Part shown: piece after piece, positions 14,898 through 22,681 of the stretch
Position numbering within the stretch: the first letter of the stretch is position 1
Layout of the letters: each line of letters begins with the position of its first letter
Source of the DNA: Bermanella sp034112345
Lineage (GTDB): Bacteria; Pseudomonadota; Gammaproteobacteria; Pseudomonadales; Oceanobacteraceae
Assembly: GCA_034112345.1 (NCBI GenBank)
Contig: JAWUVN010000049.1
Location: 1 to 26,058 of the forward strand
Reading direction: 5' to 3'
DNA length: 26,058 bases
The notes under the pieces: generated by a model
What the model saw: only the letters and a program-made list of their open reading frames with translations
Databases searched by the model: none
What the model was told of the DNA's origin: nothing
Program-made: the position numbers and the translations under genes

Positions 14898-17111
14898 ATG
14901 AGTTTGGATGCCGATGAAGAAATCCTCCAGGACTTCCTTGTAGAAGCTGGTGAAATTCTAGAGTTGCTAGGTGAGCAATTGGTTGAAATGGAAAATCGAC
15001 CAGATGATCAAGACCTATTAAATTCAATATTCCGTGGATTCCACACGGTAAAAGGTGGTGCGGGCTTTCTCCAATTAACACCCTTGGTTGATTGTTGTCA
15101 CGTGGCTGAAAACGTATTTGATATTTTACGTAATGGACAACGTTCAGTTTCTACTGAATTAATGGATGTGGTGCTTAGGGCACTGGATACCGTTAACGAA
15201 ATGTTTGATGTAGTACGAGCAGGCGAAATGCCTGGACCGTGCGACCCTCAATTAATAGCTGATTTGTCGGTATTTTCTAAGCCCGAAGTTCAAGACGAAG
15301 TTGCTCCCGCGGTTGAGGCTCCTGTAGCCGAAGCTCCTGTAGATACCTCTGTATCAGAAGACGTTGCAGCACCTGCATCAGGTTCATCTCCAATTACGCC
15401 CGAAAGTGTTTTAGCCGGAGAGGGCGATATAACCGATGATGAATTCGAAGGTCTATTAGATGCTTTAGACGAACCTAAAGCAGAAAAACCGGCTGCACCA
15501 GCAGCGCCGCCAACCCCTGCTGCAAGCGATAGCAATGAAATAACAGAAGATGAATTTGATGCTCTGCTAGATCAATTGCATGGCGAGGGTAAAAGCCCTA
15601 CCGACAACACTGCAGCAGAAGCGCCAGCGGCTCCAAAAGAACCTGCGCCAGTCCCAGCGGTAGCGGCTGCAGCTGGTGGCGAAGAGAATATCAGTGAATC
15701 TGAATTTGAAGAGTTATTAGATAAGCTACATGGGCAGGGTAAAGGTCCAACAGAAACGGTTAATGAAGGTGCTGTAGAATCTGCACCAGCAGCTGCTGCA
15801 CCCACGCCGGCCACGCCACCACCACCTACACCACCAGCAGCGGCTAAGCCAGCGGCAGCTAAAGCTGATGCGCCAAAGCCAGCGGCTAAAAAATCAGAAG
15901 CACCGGCGGCGGCTGAAGCCACTGTACGTGTTGATACTAAGCGTTTAGATGACATCATGAATATGGTGGGCGAGCTAGTACTGGTACGAAACAGATTAGT
16001 TAGGCTGGGTTTAAAAAGCACCGACGAATCCATGTCGAAAGCCGTTGCTAACTTAGATGTTGTAACGGGTGATTTGCAAACCTCTGTTATGAAGACACGT
16101 ATGCAACCGATCAAAAAAGTATTTGGTCGTTTTCCACGAGTGGTACGTGACCTTGCACGTAATTTGAAAAAAGAAGTCACGCTAGAATTACGTGGTGAAG
16201 AAACCGATTTAGATAAAAATTTAGTAGAAGCATTGGCCGATCCGCTAGTCCATTTGGTTCGAAATGCGGTAGATCACGGTGTAGAAATGCCGGATGAGCG
16301 AATAGCGTTAGGCAAAGATAAACGCGGAACCGTTATATTAAGTGCCGAGCAAGAAGGTGATCATATCCTGCTTTCTATTCAAGAAGATGGCTGGGGAATG
16401 GATCATAAAAAACTTCAGCAAATAGCGGTTGAAAAAGGCGTAATGGATCAAGACGCCGCAGATCGCTTAAGCGATAGTGAATCGTTTAACTTAATATTTG
16501 CACCGGGCTTCTCGACCAAAACTGAAATCAGTGAAGTATCAGGTCGTGGCGTAGGCATGGATGTGGTGAAAACAAAAATCACACAGCTAAACGGAACCAT
16601 CACAATTGATTCAGTCATGGGCAAGGGTTCCAAGTTCATGATCAAGGTGCCATTAACGTTAGCGATTATGCCTACTTTAATGTTTACGCTAAAGAATCAA
16701 GCATTCGCCTTTCCATTAGTAAGTGTAAATGAAATATTTCACTTAGACTTAACTAGAACCAATGTGGTAGATGGTCAAGAAGTAGTCGTGGTTCGAGATA
16801 AAGCCATTCCCTTATTTTATCTGAAACGCTGGCTTGTTAACTCTAATGGATTAACTGAAGAAGTTGCGTCTGATAATACTGAAACAGAAGGCCATGTTGT
16901 GGTGGTGTCTGTGGGTACACAGCGAGTAGGGTTTGTGGTGGATCAATTAATTGGACAAGAAGAAGTGGTGATAAAACCATTAGGTAAAATGTTACAAGGT
17001 ACTCCAGGTATGTCTGGGGCAACCATAACAGGTGATGGGCGAATTGCACTTATTTTAGATGTTCCAAGTATGTTGCATCGTTACGCGAAGCGAGGCCTGA
17101 TAGCGGCTTAA
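14898..17111 (+). CDS. cheA: chemotaxis histidine kinase CheA
   Basis: This 737-aa protein has an Hpt domain with phospho-site H49 (FRGFHTVKGGAGF), then a long Pro/Ala-rich linker. The linker carries three copies of an acidic motif I-[TS]-[DE]-x-E-F-[ED]-x-LL-D (starting at I178, I215 and I265), the last two extended to LHGxGKxPT. Next come the dimerisation helix hairpin (VRVDTKRLDDIMNMVGEL, about 345), the HATPase domain (N-box LVRNAVDHG with N456; GRGVGMDVV), and a CheW-like domain to the C-terminus. It receives signals from chemoreceptors through CheW and phosphorylates CheY and CheB. A typical CheY-binding P2 domain is not obvious in the linker; the repeated motifs may take that role. GGAG precedes the ATG. 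Confidence 0.97.
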   Translation: MSLDADEEILQDFLVEAGEILELLGEQLVEMENRPDDQDLLNSIFRGFHTVKGGAGFLQLTPLVDCCHVAENVFDILRNGQRSVSTELMDVVLRALDTVNEMFDVVRAGEMPGPCDPQLIADLSVFSKPEVQDEVAPAVEAPVAEAPVDTSVSEDVAAPASGSSPITPESVLAGEGDITDDEFEGLLDALDEPKAEKPAAPAAPPTPAASDSNEITEDEFDALLDQLHGEGKSPTDNTAAEAPAAPKEPAPVPAVAAAAGGEENISESEFEELLDKLHGQGKGPTETVNEGAVESAPAAAAPTPATPPPPTPPAAAKPAAAKADAPKPAAKKSEAPAAAEATVRVDTKRLDDIMNMVGELVLVRNRLVRLGLKSTDESMSKAVANLDVVTGDLQTSVMKTRMQPIKKVFGRFPRVVRDLARNLKKEVTLELRGEETDLDKNLVEALADPLVHLVRNAVDHGVEMPDERIALGKDKRGTVILSAEQEGDHILLSIQEDGWGMDHKKLQQIAVEKGVMDQDAADRLSDSESFNLIFAPGFSTKTEISEVSGRGVGMDVVKTKITQLNGTITIDSVMGKGSKFMIKVPLTLAIMPTLMFTLKNQAFAFPLVSVNEIFHLDLTRTNVVDGQEVVVVRDKAIPLFYLKRWLVNSNGLTEEVASDNTETEGHVVVVSVGTQRVGFVVDQLIGQEEVVIKPLGKMLQGTPGMSGATITGDGRIALILDVPSMLHRYAKRGLIAA

Positions 17112-17162
17112 AATCAGACTTTTTAGTCGTATATTTTAGGCCTTTGGGCCAATGGGAAGTTG

Positions 17163-18341
17163 ATGGCCATTAAGGTTTTAGTCGTGGACGACTCAGGTTT
17201 TTTTCAAAAACGTATTTCTGAAATACTAAAACCTGAGGCAGATATTAAAATTGTGGGGTTTGCGAATAATGGCCGCGAAGCCATTGAAAAAGCACAAAGT
17301 TTAAATCCTGATGTTATTACCATGGATTACGAAATGCCCGTTATGGATGGATTAACGGCATTACGTAATATTATGAAGATTAAACCCACCCCAGTTCTTA
17401 TGTTTTCATCCCTTACCTATGATGGTGCTAGAGTCACGCTTGATGCATTAGATGCGGGTGCCGTTGATTTTCTACCCAAAAATTTTGAAGACTTACAACG
17501 CGGTGGTACAGCTATTCGTTCGTTGTTAATTAATAAAATTAAAAATGTTGCTCGCAATTATAATCGATCCGCTGCTGCCAGTATGGTGTCATCCACGGTT
17601 CAAAGTAATACGCTGAACACAGCGGTTAAACCTCTATTAAATAGTAATCAACCTAGTACAGACAGAACGGCTATTACTGAGTCGGGCCGTATAAATAAAG
17701 CGTCATTAGAAAGGTCCAGTACAGCCGAGCCTTTAAGTAATATAAAAGAAAACTCTCCATCTAAGAAAAATACACGTTTAAATGGCATTGATCTTATTTT
17801 AATTGGAACCAGTACCGGTGGCCCTGTCGCACTACAAAAAGTATTAACGCAATTACCGTCTAGCTTTCCAAAACCCATACTATTAATACAACACATGCCT
17901 GCTTCATTCACAGGCGCATTCGCAGAACGGTTAAATACACTGTGCCAAATAACCGTTCAGTTAGCACAAGATGGGGATATCATAAAACCTGGAGTGGCGT
18001 ATTTAGCACCAGGGGGGCAGCAAATGATGTTGGAGCGAGGCAAGCTTAGAATTATTGATGGCGATGACCGAATGAACTATCGCCCATGTGTAGACCTTAC
18101 GTTTGCATCGGCTGCCAAGCATTTTCCTAAACGCTCATTAGCCATTATTTTAACAGGCATGGGCAGTGATGGATGTGAGGGCGCAAAATTAATGAAACAA
18201 ACAGGCTGCCCGATTTGGGCTCAAGATAAAGATTCTTGTGTGATTTATGGAATGCCAATGGCCATTGCTAAAGCCAATTTAGCGGATGCCGTTTTACCGT
18301 TAAATAACATTGGCCAGATTTTGGTAAAAGAAGTTCAATAA
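17163..18341 (+). CDS. cheB: chemoreceptor glutamate methylesterase CheB
   Basis: From ATG 17163 the product is 392 aa: receiver domain with D9/D10 and phospho-acceptor D55 (ITMDYEMPVMDG), a polar linker (about 140-210), and the methylesterase domain. Catalytic-triad regions are visible: Ser in GTSTGGPVAL, His in IQHMP, Asp in LTGMGSDG. It removes methyl groups from chemoreceptors during adaptation. A TTG three bases upstream is in frame, but GGGAAG fits the ATG better. No CheR is in the window; the methyltransferase must be encoded elsewhere. Confidence 0.96.
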   Translation: MAIKVLVVDDSGFFQKRISEILKPEADIKIVGFANNGREAIEKAQSLNPDVITMDYEMPVMDGLTALRNIMKIKPTPVLMFSSLTYDGARVTLDALDAGAVDFLPKNFEDLQRGGTAIRSLLINKIKNVARNYNRSAAASMVSSTVQSNTLNTAVKPLLNSNQPSTDRTAITESGRINKASLERSSTAEPLSNIKENSPSKKNTRLNGIDLILIGTSTGGPVALQKVLTQLPSSFPKPILLIQHMPASFTGAFAERLNTLCQITVQLAQDGDIIKPGVAYLAPGGQQMMLERGKLRIIDGDDRMNYRPCVDLTFASAAKHFPKRSLAIILTGMGSDGCEGAKLMKQTGCPIWAQDKDSCVIYGMPMAIAKANLADAVLPLNNIGQILVKEVQ

Positions 18342-18350
18342 CAACAGGTT

Positions 18351-18377
18351 ACTCCTAGCCATATATACACTGGGAGT
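18351..18377 (+). repeat. hairpin in the cheB-motC gap
   Basis: ACTCCTAG (18351-18358) pairs with CTGGGAGT (18370-18377) with one U-G wobble over an 11-base A+T-rich loop. It lies ten bases after the cheB stop and about 53 before the motC start. No U tract follows, so an RNA-stability or processing element is more likely than a terminator. Confidence 0.45.
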
Positions 18378-18430
18378 TGATTAACTTTAAATGCAATGCC
18401 ATAGACCTTGTGGGTCAAAGAGGAACGGTA

Positions 18431-19174
18431 ATGAACTGGTTAGGCCTAGCAGGGATTTTGCTGGGTATTACCGCAATTGTATTCGGTAATATTGCAGAAG
18501 GAGGTGTGACATCAGCGCTTATTAATGGGCCTGCATGCATTATTGTATTTGGCGGTACATTTGCGGCTGTCATGGTGCAAACACCTAGCAGCATCATTAA
18601 GCATGCGTTCTTGCGTACGTTTTGGTTAATTATTCCCCCCCGTTATGATTTAGATGATTTGCTAGAGACCTTATGCCAATGGGGGCAAACTGCTCGCAAA
18701 GAAGGCTTAGTAGGATTAGAAAAAATAGCCGACGTTGAACCCACACCTTTAGCAAAAAAAGGACTGAACTTATTAGCCGATGGACAAACGCCCATCGCTA
18801 TTCGAAACAGTCTAGAAATGGATTTATACAAACAAGAAGACGAAGGATTACAGTCGGCTCATATTTATGAAAGCTTAGGCGGATACGCCCCCACCATTGG
18901 TATTTTAGGTGCTGTATTGGGTTTAATGCAGGTACTAGGCACATTGGAAGATCCTGCATTAATTGGCCCTGGTATCGCCACTGCGTTCGTTGCCACCATT
19001 TATGGGGTAGGCAGCGCCAACCTATTATTTTTACCCATGGCGCAGCGCTTAAAGCATGTGGTGAAAAGTGAATATTTGTATCACGAATTGATCATAGAAG
19101 GGCTTGTTGCCATTGCCGAGGGGGAGCATCCCAACTCTATACGTTACCGATATGAAAACTTAAAGCGAAGTTAG
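18431..19174 (+). CDS. motC: flagellar motor stator protein MotC (MotA family)
   Basis: From ATG 18431 the product is 247 aa, the length of Pseudomonas MotC (about 246). It has four membrane segments: MNWLGLAGILLGITAIVFG, the ACIIVFGGTFAAVMV region, and a pair around GGYAPTIGILGAVLGLMQVL and GIATAFVATIYGVGSANLLF. The cytoplasmic loop lies between segments 2 and 3. It forms the ion-channel stator with MotD. The frame stays open up to 18377, but AAAGAGGAA (18417-18425) just before ATG 18431 and the start of the first membrane segment decide the start. A sigma-28 promoter is embedded at its 3' end. Confidence 0.94.
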   Translation: MNWLGLAGILLGITAIVFGNIAEGGVTSALINGPACIIVFGGTFAAVMVQTPSSIIKHAFLRTFWLIIPPRYDLDDLLETLCQWGQTARKEGLVGLEKIADVEPTPLAKKGLNLLADGQTPIAIRNSLEMDLYKQEDEGLQSAHIYESLGGYAPTIGILGAVLGLMQVLGTLEDPALIGPGIATAFVATIYGVGSANLLFLPMAQRLKHVVKSEYLYHELIIEGLVAIAEGEHPNSIRYRYENLKRS

Positions 19175-19187
19175 CACCAGCCGATAA
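19161..19187 (+). promoter_or_regulatory. sigma-28 (FliA) promoter for motD-parC-orf-parP
   Basis: TAAAGCGA (19161-19168), an 11-base spacer, then GCCGATAA (19180-19187). The E. coli FliA consensus is TAAAGTTT-N11-GCCGATAA, so the -10 and spacing are perfect and the -35 core TAAAG is intact. It straddles the motC stop codon. Transcription would start near 19195 and give motD its own late-class transcript. Confidence 0.82.
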
Positions 19188-19272
19188 CCTTTTATAAACA
19201 TTAAAATAGGCATGCCAATATATAAATGGGTATGCGATAAAATTACACCGCACAACGACAGATGTTTAATTT

Positions 19273-20064
19273 ATGCCTAGACGCCACAAGCCACCAGAAA
19301 GCACGCACTCAGATCGCTGGATGGTGTCTTATGCTGATTTTATGACCTTACTTTTCGCATTCTTTGTTGTGATGTACGCGATGTCAGTGGTGAATAATCA
19401 AAAATTTGAACGTATGAGCCATGCGCTAGTGGGTATATTTGAATCATCAGCCACTTTGCCTCTGCCGGTAGAGATAGACAATATCATCCCGTCAATAGTC
19501 ACTGAGTCAGACAATCAAAAGTACGACAATAATGACGAATTTGAGATCCAAGAATTGCAAAACAACCTTCAAGCCTTGGTGCAAGAAAACATTAAAGAAT
19601 TGCTGACACAGCCAGAGTTTCAATTAGAAAATTACAATGATTGGCTTCAAATTGAAGTGCAGGCCGATCGGATATTTAAAGCAGGCACAAGTAAGTTCAC
19701 CCAAGGAGGTGAGCAAACGTTAGTAGTATTAGCTAAGGCGTTTGAGAAATTTGATCTTGATATCAATATTGAAGTTTACACAGACATTACAAATGATGAT
19801 GACCTGAATGATTGGCAATTATCTGCCGCACAAGGGGCAAGTATTGCCTATGTGTTAACCATGGAAAAAATTGCCCCTACCCGTTTAGCGATACAATCTT
19901 ATGGGCCTTATCATCCAATTGCGACAAATGATGACGAAGAAGGCAAGGCTATTAACAGAAGGGTTATTTTTATGATTGACCGCACAGGAAATCAGCGAAA
20001 TAGAACAAAAATTGTGACGGATCGTCACCTATCTGCTAAGCCTATATTAGAAGCTGTAAATTAA
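19273..20064 (+). CDS. motD: flagellar motor stator protein MotD (MotB family)
   Basis: This 263-aa protein has a basic cytoplasmic start, one membrane segment with the ion-coupling Asp D22 (SYADFMTLLFAFFVVMYA), a periplasmic linker, and an OmpA-like peptidoglycan-binding domain (about 125-235) ending in NRRVIFMID. With MotC it makes the stator that drives rotation. The peptidoglycan site is atypical: the usual GHTD is VYTD (168-171), and the Arg of the LSxxRA motif is Gln (LSAAQG, Q187). The ribosome site is weak. A hairpin-like element (GCATGCC 19212-19218 with GGGTATGC, one wobble) lies in the gap upstream. Confidence 0.92.
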   Translation: MPRRHKPPESTHSDRWMVSYADFMTLLFAFFVVMYAMSVVNNQKFERMSHALVGIFESSATLPLPVEIDNIIPSIVTESDNQKYDNNDEFEIQELQNNLQALVQENIKELLTQPEFQLENYNDWLQIEVQADRIFKAGTSKFTQGGEQTLVVLAKAFEKFDLDINIEVYTDITNDDDLNDWQLSAAQGASIAYVLTMEKIAPTRLAIQSYGPYHPIATNDDEEGKAINRRVIFMIDRTGNQRNRTKIVTDRHLSAKPILEAVN

Positions 20065-20109
20065 TTTAACAGGGCGTCATGCACGCAGGAACAATATGTG
20101 CATATTTAT

Positions 20110-20143
20110 TAAACAAATTAATGCTATGACAGTAATTTGTTTA
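20110..20143. repeat. perfect 11-base inverted repeat upstream of parC
   Basis: TAAACAAATTA (20110-20120) and TAATTTGTTTA (20133-20143) are exact reverse complements separated by 12 bases. The element sits in the 150-base motD-parC gap, 72 bases before the parC start. It is A+T-rich with no U tract, so an operator or RNA stem controlling parC is more plausible than a terminator. Confidence 0.65.
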
Positions 20144-20214
20144 TGAAAGACGATATAAGGTTGTGTTAGTGAATATATTTACAGTAAGACACACTTGGCC
20201 AGGGAGTAAATAAC

Positions 20215-20994
20215 GTGCATGTAGGGGCCGTTGCTAATCAAAAAGGGGGCGTGGGTAAAACCACGACCACCGTCAGTCTTGCCGGTTTGCTTCGTGAGCA
20301 GGGCCACCGTGTGCTTATGGTAGACCTTGATCCACATGGTTCACTTACCAGTTATTTTAAATATGACCCAGATGATATTGACACCAGTACCTTCGATTTA
20401 TTTATGCATGAAGGGAAAATTCCAGACGGTTTACCCAAACAAATTATTAAACATACTAGTAAAGAAGGCATTGATCTTTTTCCAGCCAGTACAGCATTAG
20501 CCACCTTAGAAAGGCGTGTGGCAGGTCAGGGTGGTATGGGGTTGGTAATCTCTAAAGCGCTGGCCACTTTATGGGATGAATACGAATATGTTCTGATCGA
20601 TACACCTCCTATATTAGGTGTATTGATGATTAATGCGCTGGCGGCGGCTCAAAGACTTTTAATACCTGTGCAAACGGAATACTTAGCAGTAAAAGGGCTA
20701 GAGCGAATGACGCATACTTTAGCCATGGTTATGCAAAGCACAAAAAAACAATTACCGTTTACCATTATTCCAACATTATTTGATCGCCGAACTCACGCAT
20801 CGATTAATGCCTTAAAAAAGATAAGAGAGCTATATGGTGATCAGGTTTACAAAGAAGCTATTCCGGTAGACACCAAGTTTAGAGACGCCAGTGAATTAGG
20901 AAAAATACCATCCGACCTGGATTCTCAGGGAAGAGGGGTCAGAGTGTATCGGCACTTATTAGGTATTCTTATCAATAAAGCTGATGCAGCCTAG
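20215..20994 (+). CDS. parC: ParA-type ATPase ParC for polar positioning of chemotaxis arrays
   Basis: The 259-aa ParA/MinD-superfamily ATPase has deviant Walker A KGGVGKTT (10-17, with the signature K10), VDLDPHGSLTSYF, and switch DTPPILGV. Its place between motC/motD and the CheW-domain protein matches Vibrio parC-parP and Pseudomonas parA in the chemotaxis cluster. There, ParC brings CheA/CheW arrays to the pole and shares them between daughter cells. It is not the chromosome-segregation ParA (no ParB neighbour) and not topoisomerase IV ParC. It starts with GTG; AGGGAG lies about ten bases upstream. Confidence 0.9.
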   Translation: MHVGAVANQKGGVGKTTTTVSLAGLLREQGHRVLMVDLDPHGSLTSYFKYDPDDIDTSTFDLFMHEGKIPDGLPKQIIKHTSKEGIDLFPASTALATLERRVAGQGGMGLVISKALATLWDEYEYVLIDTPPILGVLMINALAAAQRLLIPVQTEYLAVKGLERMTHTLAMVMQSTKKQLPFTIIPTLFDRRTHASINALKKIRELYGDQVYKEAIPVDTKFRDASELGKIPSDLDSQGRGVRVYRHLLGILINKADAA

Positions 20995-21002
20995 GGGTTA
21001 TT

Positions 21003-21329
21003 ATGAATAAAACCTCTGATAAGGTCATTTCCGATTATTTAAATAACATGTTTATGGATTTAACCATATCTGAACCAGATGTAATTACTAACGTGTGTAC
21101 AGAATACGTACCGCTTGATAGTACTCAAACTGGATTTCAGTTGGTCCCTTGTATGGATCCTTTTCAGTTTATGAATTTAGAGCATTCAATTTCACCTAGC
21201 AAAATTTGGCTCGCGTATTTAATGATTTTGAATCTAGCAAGAACACTGCCCTTTGGGCCTTTAAAAAAGTACTGCTTACAGCAATGCCAAATTCTGATTA
21301 ATCAGTTTAACCAACAAAGTTGTCATTAG
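21003..21329 (+). CDS. 108-aa protein of unknown function sharing the N-terminal motif of ParP
   Basis: AGGGG at the parC stop and ATG at 21003 give a well-placed start; parP begins seven bases after this stop, so the gene belongs to the same transcript. Residues 6-23 (DKVISDYLNNMFMDLTIS) align with residues 27-44 of ParP (DVVVQEYMDNLLGDLFLS): Tyr, Asn, Asp-Leu and Ser are shared, with conservative changes between. The rest has no CheW domain. It contains a hydrophobic, probably helical stretch IWLAYLMILNLARTLPFG (about 68-85) and four Cys. I do not recognise a family. A ParC-binding accessory protein is an inference from motif and position. Confidence 0.75.
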   Translation: MNKTSDKVISDYLNNMFMDLTISEPDVITNVCTEYVPLDSTQTGFQLVPCMDPFQFMNLEHSISPSKIWLAYLMILNLARTLPFGPLKKYCLQQCQILINQFNQQSCH

Positions 21330-21336
21330 GTGATGT

Positions 21337-22386
21337 ATGAAAAGTGCGTCAGTTAGTCATGCTCTAGAAAAAACAGTTGATACCGTAAAGGTAAAAGAAA
21401 GAACGGGTAAGGTTGATGTGGTTGTTCAAGAATATATGGACAATCTATTAGGCGATCTTTTTCTGTCGACTGACACAGAAGTAGAAACGATACCTGATAA
21501 AGCATCAGCTATTACTCCAGAAGTCGAAGCTGTAAACAAAATAGCTTCTGTACCAGATAATACCACAACGGCACCTTTAGCCGTGGTAACTGCGCTTAAA
21601 ACCGAATCAAAACCTGAAGCAGTAGTGGCCGCTGCCTTAGTGGAAAGCCCAGCTTCGCCTGCTCCTGTGGCTGCCGAGCCACAAGTCAAAACATACGCCA
21701 AAGTGATTCCTCATGTCAGTATGCCTGATGAAAGTACTTTACCGATAATGGAAAAAACACAGCCCATTAAAGAAGTGACTGCAGTTAAGCCACAGGCACA
21801 AAAACACGTTCCGACTATTAAACCGAACCCAATACGGGAATCTACATTAAAGGCAGATGTGACCTTGCCGACTGTCGAGGTTCCTTTACCATCGGCAGAA
21901 GAATCTGAGCCGATTGAAGTAATAGAAAAGCGTTTCCCTAAAGCCCCTAGTTGGGCGCAAGAGTCGTTTGAAGTATTGCTGTTTGATGTGTGTGGATTAA
22001 AGCTAGCCGTACCAATGGAATCATTGGGGCGTATCATAAAAGTCGAGCACGAAACGAATCATTTAATCGGACGCCCCAGTTGGTTTATGGGAGCCTACAA
22101 CGAAGCAGAAGAGCATTTGTATGTGGTAGACACTGCCAAATACATCATGCCGGAAAAAGGTTACGACCTTGAACTTGATGGCTTTGAATACTTGATTCAA
22201 TTGCAAAAAAGCAAATGGACACTGGCCTGCAAAAACGTTCATACCACCGTCAGGCTAGAACCTGATCAAGTAAAATGGCGTTCCAGTGAAGGTAAGCGCC
22301 AGTGGCTTTCAGGCACCGTGATAGAACACATGTGCGCACTGATACACGTAGACAAACTCGTTGAATTATTAAAAGCCGATTCTTGA
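21337..22386 (+). CDS. parP: ParP-like CheW-domain protein of the polar chemotaxis array
   Basis: This 349-aa protein has a short N-terminal motif (EYMDNLLGDLFLS, 32-44), a long Ala/Pro/Glu/Val-rich disordered linker (about 45-205), and a C-terminal CheW-like domain (from about 210) ending in QWLSGTVIEHMCALIHVDKL. This is the layout of Vibrio ParP, whose C-terminal AIF domain binds CheA and receptors and which links arrays to ParC. The order parC-(orf)-parP-cheW supports it. In Pseudomonas annotations the equivalent gene is simply a CheW-domain gene. TAGGTG precedes the ATG. Confidence 0.88.
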   Translation: MKSASVSHALEKTVDTVKVKERTGKVDVVVQEYMDNLLGDLFLSTDTEVETIPDKASAITPEVEAVNKIASVPDNTTTAPLAVVTALKTESKPEAVVAAALVESPASPAPVAAEPQVKTYAKVIPHVSMPDESTLPIMEKTQPIKEVTAVKPQAQKHVPTIKPNPIRESTLKADVTLPTVEVPLPSAEESEPIEVIEKRFPKAPSWAQESFEVLLFDVCGLKLAVPMESLGRIIKVEHETNHLIGRPSWFMGAYNEAEEHLYVVDTAKYIMPEKGYDLELDGFEYLIQLQKSKWTLACKNVHTTVRLEPDQVKWRSSEGKRQWLSGTVIEHMCALIHVDKLVELLKADS

Positions 22387-22681
22387 GTTATAGGTTAATC
22401 AGCTACCCAATTATTAATTAGTAACACCCTATATAAAATTGGATGCTTATATTCAAGCCATAAGTATTTTCACCTTAATGATTTATGTAGCTTTACGTCC
22501 TAACAGGCTGGCACGCTTCCCCACACTGAATGCACTAACCCTCAGACCTTATTTAAAATAATTACCCAACAGACTGGCACGCAACCTGCTCTAGTCTAAA
22601 CTGATAACAAGGACTGTTATGTATTTGACGGATTGCCAAATATCAATAACTGGTAATCGACGTAAATAGGAGTAAGTATCG
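22387..22681. promoter_or_regulatory. cheW leader region with tandem sigma-54-like boxes
   Basis: No gene is present in these 295 bases. TGGCACGCAACCTGCT (22575-22590) has GG (22576-22577) and GC (22588-22589) ten bases apart and the full TGGCACG -24 element: a strong sigma-54 match, with start near 22601. A second copy of the -24 half, AACAGGCTGGCACGCTTCCC (22502-22521), lies 66 bases upstream but has CA instead of GC at -12, so it is probably inactive. TAGTCTAA follows the active box. This suggests cheW-DUF2802 is transcribed separately from parP. Confidence 0.78.

Noticed and set aside
15572..16180. Minus-strand 202-codon ORF
   Set aside because: It is antisense to cheA; its Ala/Gly-rich content mirrors the Pro/Ala-rich CheA linker.
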